Shown piece by piece: positions 7,698 to 12,573 of a DNA stretch of 12,573 nucleotides (position 1 is the first letter of the stretch; each line of letters opens with the position of its first letter). The translations under genes were made by a program, and so were the position numbers. This stretch comes from Smithella sp. UBA2180. Its GTDB lineage: Bacteria; Desulfobacterota; Syntrophia; Syntrophales; Smithellaceae. Where the stretch lies: NCBI GenBank assembly GCA_002327415.1, contig DCVU01000020.1, forward strand, positions 1 through 12,573, written 5' to 3'. The notes under the pieces are model-generated. The model did not search any database. It saw only the letters and a program-made list of their open reading frames with translations, and had not been told where the DNA came from.

Positions 7698-7863
7698 AAT
7701 TTTGATCCTCCTGGGATTCTCTATAGAGCATCTTCCTCACTTATGCACCTGTCCAGTTTTGCCAGACCCGCTCAGATAGCGCTTTGATTTAGAATTTGTA
7801 TTAAAGTGGCGCACTGGTAGCACAACCATGACGTTGCTGCAAGGTGATTTGATTTTAAAACAA

Positions 7864-7902
7864 AAAGAGCAGAAGGTTTTGTGAAACAGCCTTCTGCTCT
7901 TT
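7864..7902. terminator. Bidirectional intrinsic terminator hairpin
   Basis: AAAGAGCAGAAGG at 7864-7876 pairs perfectly with 7890-7902 across a 13-base loop. On the minus strand the stem runs into TTTTTGTTTT, a good U-tract, and on the plus strand into TTTATTTAT. It most likely ends the RRM-protein transcript, whose stop codon is about 117 bases away at 8019. The surrounding gene-free stretch 7802-8018 otherwise holds only the GGAATGAC repeat copy. Confidence 0.75.
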
Positions 7903-7962
7903 ATTTATAAAATACTGGATTTACCTACCCTAAATACCCTAAAGGGCACTATAGGGGCACTT

Positions 7963-7988
7963 CGCCCGCTCGAGGGCGGGAATGACAC
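7963..7988. repeat. GGAATGAC dispersed repeat copy with small hairpin
   Basis: GCGGGAATGACAC at 7976-7988 matches 92-104 exactly over 13 bases. Here it forms the right arm of a small hairpin (CCCGC at 7965-7969 with GCGGG at 7976-7980). It lies between the RRM-protein stop codon and its terminator. Confidence 0.45.
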
Positions 7989-8018
7989 CGTATGTATTAT
8001 ATTACCAGTTTAATAATT

Positions 8019-8402
8019 CTAGTATCTTCCACCACCGCCGCCGCCACGGTTTCCACCGCCACCGCCGCCGCTTCTCGGGCCTCTGTTGAATCCGCCGCCG
8101 CCACCGCCGCGATTACCGCCGCCTCTGGGGCCTCCGCCGCCGGCGCCGAATTCTTTCTTAGGTCTTGCTTCGTTGACGGTAATTGCCTTGCCATCAAGAG
8201 TTCCGCCGTTGAATTTTTTAATCGCTTCCGCCGCGCCTTCTTCTGTTTTCATTTCGACAAAACCGAATCCTTTGGATTGCCCTGTAAACTTGTCTTTAAT
8301 GATCGTTGCGGATTCAACTTCTCCTGCCTCGGAAAAGTTTGACTTAAGATCCTCGTCTGTGATTTTGTAAGACAGGTTGCCGACATACAAATTTTTGTTC
8401 AT
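8019..8402 (-). CDS. Small RRM-domain, glycine-rich RNA-binding protein
   Basis: This 127-residue cytosolic protein should bind single-stranded RNA. It has one RNA recognition motif, residues 4-80, with RNP2 LYVGNL at 5-10 and RNP1 KGFGFVEM at 44-51, followed by a linker (RPKKEFGAG) and a glycine-rich tail, about 86-127, built of GGG runs with spaced Arg and Asn (PRGGGNRGG, FNRGPRSGG) and ending in RY. This layout matches bacterial glycine-rich RRM proteins, several of which are cold-induced. The frame extends upstream to 8459, but I chose the ATG at 8402 because it begins directly with MNKNLYVGNL, as RRM proteins of this kind do, and AAAGGGGA lies about 6 bases before it. The tail is encoded by near-tandem GGC/GGT/GGN codons, making 8027-8145 low in complexity and prone to length change. 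Confidence 0.93.
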   Translation of the reverse strand: MNKNLYVGNLSYKITDEDLKSNFSEAGEVESATIIKDKFTGQSKGFGFVEMKTEEGAAEAIKKFNGGTLDGKAITVNEARPKKEFGAGGGGPRGGGNRGGGGGGFNRGPRSGGGGGGNRGGGGGGRY

Positions 8403-8490
8403 TTTAATCCCCTTTCTTGTTAATTTTTCTTGTTCCTTCTTTCCCCGATGGGGCCCCACAAAGCATCAAAATCACCCCCATCCGTCTCCT
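8403..8490 (-). promoter_or_regulatory. Leader of the RRM gene with two competing stems
   Basis: In the leader RNA (minus strand), GAUGGGG (8482-8476) can pair with CCCCAUC (8453-8447), while the same CCCC can instead form a short hairpin with the GGGG just downstream (8453-8443, CCCC-AUC-GGGG). The two pairings exclude each other and lie about 40-80 bases before the start codon. The AAAGGGGA ribosome binding site (8408-8415) follows. I did not find a convincing promoter. A leader switch is inference only. Confidence 0.3.
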
Positions 8491-8576
8491 AGTTGAGAAG
8501 GAAGGAAAAAGTGAGGGGCTTGTATGCCTTACCTCTAAAGCTTTTAAAAAAAAGCTCTTTGCCGCTTAAAGCGAAA

Positions 8577-8607
8577 AACCACCATGCTCTTTGGAGCTTT
8601 GGTGGTT
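8577..8607 (-). terminator. Intrinsic terminator of the ABC exporter operon
   Basis: AACCACCA (8577-8584) pairs with 8600-8607, and GCTC/GAGC (8586-8589/8594-8597) extends the stem to a 4-base loop. Read on the minus strand the stem is followed by TTTTT, so it fits termination of the permease transcript, which ends at 8743. The gap 8608-8742 shows nothing else. The plus-strand open frame 8493-8708 is not supported. Confidence 0.7.
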
Positions 8608-8742
8608 GTGTCCTATCTATTAAGAAAGATCTATCATTCCGTAATATAAACACACTTAATTTTGCTCGTGTTTTGATCTATTCACACTACCTGTTATTAG
8701 TCAAGTAATATTTCCCTTTCTATTTTGCCGCGGTATCAAATA

Positions 8743-9522
8743 TTATTTAATCAGTCTGTCACGCATCTTTAGAATAGCGAGTGGAAACATGACTAAACAG
8801 AAAGCAATCAGGTAGCAAAAACCGATCAATGCCTCTGAATTAAACAAGCCGAAACTTAAAGCCCGGACAAGATTGACCAGATGTGTCAGTGGCAGGACAA
8901 GAGCGAAATATTGAGCCCAGAGAGGCAGGCCGGTTATAGGAAAAAAAGTGCCGCTGAAGAGAAACATGGGCGTAATGAATAAAAAAATCGGCAGATTAAA
9001 CAGCTCTATTCTTGCTACCTTGCTGGTGAATAACATGGCCACTGAGCCAAAGGCAATGCCGCCCAGAAATGCCGCAAACACAATTAAAAATCCTGCCGGA
9101 TAACTGACCAATCCGAAGAAACTTATTACAATCAGCATTATAACTGTTCCAATTGCCGCTTTTGTCGCTCCCCAGACTATTTCACCGGTTATAATTTCTT
9201 CGGCATTGAGCGGAGTGGCCATCATGGCGTCAAACGTTTTCTGGTAATACATGCGCACAAAGGAACCGAAAGTATTTTCGAAAAACGCGTTGTTCATAAT
9301 ATTTATCGCCACAAGCGAAGGCGCAATGAAACGCACGTATGAGACTTCTTGCGAAGCGTAACTGACTGAGTTGATCATTCCACTGAAGCCGATACCGAAA
9401 GCCAGAAGATAGAAAAGCGGCTCCAGAAGCGGCGGCAGAAAGTTGACTTTCCAGCTTTCTTTATACACTGTAAGATTGCGCTGCCATATTCTAATAAAAC
9501 GGGTGGATATATTAACGTTCAT
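8743..9522 (-). CDS. ABC-2 type transporter permease (NodJ/DrrB-like)
   Basis: This 259-residue inner-membrane protein should form, as a dimer, the channel of an ABC exporter driven by the ATPase encoded just upstream in the operon. Six membrane segments can be read at about residues 31-50, 63-82, 119-140, 143-165, 176-196 and 232-252. Family marks include the cytoplasmic MYYQKTFDAMMATPLNAEEII segment after the second helix, which faces the ATPase, the FSGTFFP motif at 189-195, and LPLTH at 210-214. The length is normal for NodJ-like permeases. Its ATG overlaps the ATPase stop as ATGA, so translation is probably coupled. Substrate is unknown; relatives move drugs, polysaccharides or lipo-oligosaccharides. 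Confidence 0.92.
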   Translation of the reverse strand: MNVNISTRFIRIWQRNLTVYKESWKVNFLPPLLEPLFYLLAFGIGFSGMINSVSYASQEVSYVRFIAPSLVAINIMNNAFFENTFGSFVRMYYQKTFDAMMATPLNAEEIITGEIVWGATKAAIGTVIMLIVISFFGLVSYPAGFLIVFAAFLGGIAFGSVAMLFTSKVARIELFNLPIFLFITPMFLFSGTFFPITGLPLWAQYFALVLPLTHLVNLVRALSFGLFNSEALIGFCYLIAFCLVMFPLAILKMRDRLIK

Positions 9523-10448
9523 TCCCGCAACTCCCTTCCGGTTAATTTCAAAAAAACATCTTCGAGAGTGGCTGAACGCAATATACAGCTTTTGTGAGTA
9601 AAGCGGCCGCAGATTTCCCGGTAAAGCTCATGTCCGTTTTCAGCGTAAATAATCAGACGATGCCCCAGATCCTCCTGCCTGACTTTCTTTTCGCGAGAAA
9701 ACGTGCGCAAATCATCTTCCGGCTCGGCGACTTCAATAATATTTTCTCCCGTGTACTCGCTGATCAGTGATTGGGGCGAGCCCTGCGCCAAAATTTTACC
9801 ACGATCCATGATTACCAGGTTATCGCAAAGGTGCTCCGCCTCATCCATGTAGTGCGTCGTCAGTAAAATAGTTATGCCCTGCTTTTTAAGATTCTCCAGT
9901 CTTTCCCAGACCTGATGGCGCGACTGCGGATCAAGTCCTGTTGTTGGTTCGTCCAAAATCAAAAGTTCAGGCTGATTGATTAAGGCGCGGGCAATGACCA
10001 GCCGGCGCACCATTCCTCCGGAAAGCTCCGTGGCTCGCGCGTGCCGGCGCTGTTCCAAAGCAAAATATTTTAATAAGGAAGAGGCTCTTTCCACGGCTGT
10101 TTTTCTATCGATGTTAAAATAACGGGCGAAAACTTCAAAATTCTGCATCACCGTCAGATCAGGATCAAGAGTATTCTCCTGCTGACAGACGCCGATACGG
10201 GCTTTGATTTTTCTGTATAGTTTTTTTATGTCCAGTCCGAAAACAAAAATATCGCCGGAAGTAAGCGGTGAAAAACCATAAATCATCCTGATGGTGGAGG
10301 TTTTACCGGCGCCGTTAGGTCCCAGAATGCCGAAGCACATCCCTTTATCAACAGAAAAGGAAATGTCATCTACCGCGGTAAAAGCGCCGAAAGATTTTTT
10401 TATATTGCAGGCGGCTATCACCGGCTGGGTTTCATTAATGTCTGGCAT
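9519..10448 (-). CDS. ABC transporter ATP-binding protein (NodI/DrrA-like)
   Basis: This 309-residue peripheral protein hydrolyses ATP to power export through the adjacent permease. The motifs are complete: Walker A GPNGAGKT at 43-50, Q-loop CQQ at 88-90, signature LSGGM at 142-146, Walker B LLILDEP at 162-168 with GLDPQSR after it, and the switch histidine His199 in TTHYMDEAE. The C-terminal part, about 230-309, is the DrrA/NodI-type extension ending in ATLEDVFLKLTGRELRE. It is first in a two-gene operon, with a promoter candidate at 10473-10502. The ribosome binding site before the ATG at 10448 is weak (GAGAA). Substrate cannot be assigned, and no TetR-type regulator is encoded nearby. Confidence 0.94.
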   Translation of the reverse strand: MPDINETQPVIAACNIKKSFGAFTAVDDISFSVDKGMCFGILGPNGAGKTSTIRMIYGFSPLTSGDIFVFGLDIKKLYRKIKARIGVCQQENTLDPDLTVMQNFEVFARYFNIDRKTAVERASSLLKYFALEQRRHARATELSGGMVRRLVIARALINQPELLILDEPTTGLDPQSRHQVWERLENLKKQGITILLTTHYMDEAEHLCDNLVIMDRGKILAQGSPQSLISEYTGENIIEVAEPEDDLRTFSREKKVRQEDLGHRLIIYAENGHELYREICGRFTHKSCILRSATLEDVFLKLTGRELRE

Positions 10449-10472
10449 AATTTTCTCACATTTATTGGTGTA

Positions 10473-10502
10473 AATTTACGTTAATCACCGAAGCATTGTC
10501 AA
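10473..10502 (-). promoter_or_regulatory. Sigma-70-type promoter of the ABC exporter operon
   Basis: On the minus strand a perfect TTGACA (10502-10497) is followed after 18 bases by TAAATT (10478-10473, 4 of 6 consensus). Transcription would start about 10465, just before the ATPase ATG at 10448. Inverted GTGTAAA-type half-sites at 10468-10477 and 10510-10520 flank the promoter and could be operator sites. Confidence 0.5.
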
Positions 10503-10530
10503 CAAAAAGAAATTTTACACTAATTTATGT

Positions 10531-10559
10531 TTGACGAAACACCTTCCTTCTATTATATT
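10531..10559 (+). promoter_or_regulatory. Sigma-70-type promoter of the lysine-rich small gene
   Basis: TTGACG at 10531-10536 (5 of 6) and TATATT at 10554-10559 (5 of 6) are separated by exactly 17 bases. Transcription would start about 10566, leaving a leader of about 63 bases before the ATG at 10629. It is divergent from the exporter promoter. Confidence 0.55.
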
Positions 10560-10628
10560 CATTTACAACTTATATCTAAAAATGATGTTTTTGCTGAATC
10601 TTAACTTGTAAAATTGGAGGGACAGACT

Positions 10629-10739
10629 ATGAGTAAATCACAAGACGTAAAAAAAGATGCAAAGAAGAAACCCGTGAAGTCCGCTAAAGAAAAGAAAGAA
10701 GCCAAGAAATTGAAGAAAGCGGCTAAGGCAAGTCTGTAA
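10629..10739 (+). CDS. Lysine-rich small basic protein (36 residues), unknown function
   Basis: I do not recognise this gene, but it is well supported as one. The 36-residue frame begins MSKSQDVKK and ends KAAKASL, with 15 lysines, no aromatic residue or cysteine, and no membrane segment. Lysine, alanine and a few glutamates dominate from residue 17 on, so it should form a charged helix or stay disordered. GGAGGG at 10616-10621 lies 7 bases before the ATG, one of the best ribosome binding sites in the window, and a near-consensus promoter lies upstream. Such composition fits binding to nucleic acid or ribosomes (histone-like tails, small basic proteins), but this is inference from composition. 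It stands alone: the next gene on the strand starts 164 bp later with its own ribosome binding site. The overlapping minus-strand frame 10601-10789 has no such signals. Confidence 0.7.
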   Translation: MSKSQDVKKDAKKKPVKSAKEKKEAKKLKKAAKASL

Positions 10740-10903
10740 TCGGCAGGAAAGACAAGCGGCAAGCCTGTTTTGTCGGCGAGTATTTTCAAAATATTATCTT
10801 TTTCCTCCTGAATAAATAAGGATATAGATTAGTGTTTTTAAGTTTTGGAAGTTTGACCGTAACGGATATTGGCTAAAGTTAAATTTGTTAAAAAGGATTT
10901 CTA

Positions 10904-12529
10904 ATGAAAATTAAATTTGTCGGAGCAGCAAGAGAGGTTACCGGCTCCTGCTTCATTATAGAAACGGACAAGGCCCGATTCGCCGTTGATTGTGGCATGC
11001 ATCAGGGCAACGACGAAATGGAAAAACGCAATTGGGATATAGCCGCTTATGACCCGGCAAATATTGATTTCTTCCTTATTACTCATGCTCATATTGATCA
11101 CTCAGGATTGCTTCCCCGCATGGTGCAAAACGGATTTCATGGTCCGGTTTACGCAACCGAACCGACGGGAGACCTAATCAAGATACTGCTTTTGGACAGC
11201 GCCCATATTCAGGAAACTGATGCGACTTCGAAAATGAGAAGAATGCAGCGCTATGGTAAGTCTGAAAAGATTATGCCGCTTTATACGACAAAAGACGCCG
11301 AAGCCGTCTGTCCATTAATTAAAACAAAACGATACAATGAAGGTTTCACTCCCGGCAGCGGAATAAAAGCAAACTTTCAGGATGCCGGCCACATATTGGG
11401 CGCGGCTATACTGGAATTATTCATCGAAGAAAACGGGTCATCCACAAAACTGGTTTTTTCCGGCGATATCGGCCGCTGCCATCAGTTATTGATGAAAGAT
11501 CCCGTTAATATAAGTGAAGCAGATTACCTTTTTATGGAATCAACTTACGGAGACCGCGATCATAAAGGCGAAGAGGACAGCTTAAATGAAATGGCCGAAG
11601 CGATTCAGTACAGTTACTCCAGAAATGAGAAAATTATCATTCCCGCTTTTGCCGTAGAGCGAACTCAGGAAATGCTTTATTCGCTTTATCTTCTTAATCG
11701 CGATGGGAGACTGCCTAAAGATATACCTGTAATTCTCGATAGTCCGCTGGCTATAAAAGCCACGGAAATATTTAGAAAATACCGCTCATATCTGGATGAA
11801 GAAACACATAGTCTTTTAAAAAATGGGGAAGACCCGCTGGATTTGCCGCAGCTTCAATTTTCTTCATCAACCGAGCAATCCATGCGAATAAATGAGATGA
11901 AAGGCTCGGCAATTATTATTTCGGCGAGCGGCATGGCCAACGCCGGAAGAATCAAACATCATCTGCGACATAATTTGTGGCGCTCCGGCGCAAGTATTGT
12001 TTTTGTCGGATTTCAGGCACAAGGAACTCCCGGCCGTAAAATAGTCGAAGGTGCAAAAAAAGTCCGCATCTTCAATGAAGATATTGCCGTAAACGCCAAA
12101 ATATGGACCATCGGTGGTTTTTCCGCCCACGCCGGACAAAGTCAGCTTATGGATTGGCTGGGACATTTTCAGAGCAAAAAAATGCCGGTGTTTTTGGTGC
12201 ACGGTGAAGCAACCGCTCAGGATGTGCTGGCTTCCTTAATCAAACAAAAACGAGGATTTGATGTGACAATCCCCGAATATCTGGAAGAAATCAAGATTAA
12301 AGCCGGTGCTCAACCGGAAGAATTAAAACCACCACAGGCCGCGTCACAGCCGGTTGATCTGGCTCCATTGCTTGCTGACCTGAAAGCGAAAATTGATTAC
12401 ATTAATGATCAAATGGGGAATATTCAATCTCTTCCTGAATCGCGTCAGGTTGAATTTCTTGATTTACTTAAGCAGGCCAATCTTAATATTGACGAAATAA
12501 AAATCAGAGACCTTGCCGCGCGGAAATAA
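10904..12529 (+). CDS. MBL-fold / beta-CASP ribonuclease (CPSF-73-like RNA-processing nuclease)
   Basis: This 541-residue cytosolic protein should be a zinc-dependent RNase of the metallo-beta-lactamase/beta-CASP group. The metal ligands are complete: HAHIDH at 61-66, His163 in GHILGA, Asp188 in SGDIG, and His433 in LVHGE. The beta-CASP marks are also present: motif A Glu212 in MESTYGDRDH, motif B His409 in GFSAHAG, and the TQEMLYSLY and SASGMANAGR segments of the inserted cap domain (about 220-390). The core ends near 462. A further 80 residues follow: a Pro/Gln-rich linker (470-484) and predicted helices (486-541, LAPLLADLKAKIDYINDQM...), longer than the minimal family core. AAAGGA lies 6 bases before the ATG. 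No KH domain is present, unlike archaeal aCPSF1, and the C-terminal domain of RNase J is not recognisable. The gene appears monocistronic in this window. Confidence 0.92.
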   Translation: MKIKFVGAAREVTGSCFIIETDKARFAVDCGMHQGNDEMEKRNWDIAAYDPANIDFFLITHAHIDHSGLLPRMVQNGFHGPVYATEPTGDLIKILLLDSAHIQETDATSKMRRMQRYGKSEKIMPLYTTKDAEAVCPLIKTKRYNEGFTPGSGIKANFQDAGHILGAAILELFIEENGSSTKLVFSGDIGRCHQLLMKDPVNISEADYLFMESTYGDRDHKGEEDSLNEMAEAIQYSYSRNEKIIIPAFAVERTQEMLYSLYLLNRDGRLPKDIPVILDSPLAIKATEIFRKYRSYLDEETHSLLKNGEDPLDLPQLQFSSSTEQSMRINEMKGSAIIISASGMANAGRIKHHLRHNLWRSGASIVFVGFQAQGTPGRKIVEGAKKVRIFNEDIAVNAKIWTIGGFSAHAGQSQLMDWLGHFQSKKMPVFLVHGEATAQDVLASLIKQKRGFDVTIPEYLEEIKIKAGAQPEELKPPQAASQPVDLAPLLADLKAKIDYINDQMGNIQSLPESRQVEFLDLLKQANLNIDEIKIRDLAARK

Positions 12530-12573
12530 ATTACATGGCGGAATAAATTTAATAGGCTCTTTCGGTTTTGTTG

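Larger units (their letters stand above)
6500..7774 (-). mobile_element. Complete IS3-family insertion sequence, 1275 bp
   Basis: The ends 6500-6526 and 7748-7774 are 27-bp imperfect inverted repeats that match over TGAG, GGTCTGG and the inner GGACAGG, starting TG and ending CA as in IS3-family elements. A subterminal inverted match also exists (6539-6554 against 7728-7744, one indel). The element is bounded by GAT at 6497-6499 and GAT at 7775-7777, a 3-bp target duplication typical of the family. It carries orfA (7395-7697) and orfB (6568-7398), both uninterrupted and on the minus strand. Intact ends, both genes and a clean duplication suggest a recent and possibly still active insertion. 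Confidence 0.9.
6277..7801. repeat. MITE-like element with 20-bp terminal inverted repeats, split by an IS3 element
   Basis: ATACAAATTCTAAATCAAAG at 6277-6296 is the exact reverse complement of 7782-7801. With the IS (6500-7774) and one GAT copy removed, the ancestral element would be about 247 bp with no gene, fitting a non-autonomous palindromic element. Three hairpins lie in its left part: GAATTAC/GTAATTC (6323-6329/6335-6341), a 10-bp stem (6360-6369/6382-6391), and CCAATGGCC-TTT-GGCTATTGG (6405-6425). If the ends are read as CAAATTC...GAATTTG, both are flanked by TA, as with IS630/Tc1-type insertions, but this is ambiguous. The left end lies 22 bp from the ABC-F start codon. The two gene-free parts are 6277-6499 and 7778-7801. 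Confidence 0.65.

Noticed and set aside
7805..7850. Possible tRNA fragment (GGCGCACTGGTAGCACAACC)
   Set aside because: It resembles a D-loop at a glance, but no acceptor stem, anticodon arm or T-loop follows.
7992..8342. Ala/Ser/Thr-rich plus-strand open frame
   Set aside because: It is the complement of the GGN-repeat tail of the RRM gene; its composition follows from that repeat.
8493..8708. 71-residue plus-strand open frame
   Set aside because: It runs through the exporter terminator hairpin and has no supporting start signals.
10601..10789. 62-residue hydrophobic minus-strand frame opposite the lysine-rich gene
   Set aside because: Its Phe/Leu/Ala richness is the mirror of AAG/AAA codons; the plus strand has the promoter and Shine-Dalgarno sequence.

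Overview
The window reads as an ordinary bacterial chromosome segment of moderate GC that has been patched with accessory DNA. No rRNA, tRNA or CRISPR is present, so taxonomy is inference only. The mix of a multi-S1-domain protein, a glycine-rich RRM protein, an ABC-F ATPase, a NodI/NodJ-type exporter and a beta-CASP nuclease, plus scattered GGAATGAC repeats, is what I would expect from a Desulfobacterota (former Deltaproteobacteria, perhaps Syntrophales-like) genome. I cannot prove that from the sequence.

Layout. 1-126: fragments of a dispersed GGAATGAC repeat. 127-1290 (-): protein with four S1 domains, divergent from 1420-2754 (+), a fold-type I PLP aminotransferase. 2785-4357 (+): a compact type II restriction-modification pair, made of a beta-class SPPY methyltransferase overlapping an endonuclease that resembles the PmeII family. 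It starts 30 bp after the aminotransferase stop and is visibly richer in A/T codons than its neighbours. 4356-4573: a long nested palindrome starting on the endonuclease stop codon, between convergent genes. 4620-6254 (-): ABC-F ATPase. 6277-7801: a palindromic MITE-like element with 20-bp terminal repeats. It has been split by a complete IS3-family insertion sequence (6500-7774, 27-bp imperfect ends, 3-bp target duplication GAT, orfA plus orfB with an intact DD(35)E triad).

7802-8742: bidirectional terminator, another GGAATGAC repeat, a small RRM/glycine-rich RNA-binding protein (8019-8402, -) with a structured leader, and the terminator of the next operon. 8743-10448 (-): two-gene ABC-2 exporter. 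10449-10628: divergent promoter region. 10629-10739 (+): a 36-residue lysine-rich small protein with a near-consensus promoter and a strong Shine-Dalgarno sequence. 10904-12529 (+): MBL-fold/beta-CASP ribonuclease with a C-terminal extension.

How the parts relate. Several chromosomal genes act on RNA or the ribosome (S1 protein, ABC-F, RRM protein, beta-CASP nuclease), but each appears to be a separate transcription unit, so I do not claim a pathway. The clearest accessory systems are the restriction-modification cassette and the nested mobile elements. I found no convincing evidence of a wholly new multi-gene system. The best leads are the 4356-4573 palindrome, the IS-in-MITE nesting next to the ABC-F promoter, the lysine-rich small protein, and a possible leaderless start for the methyltransferase.
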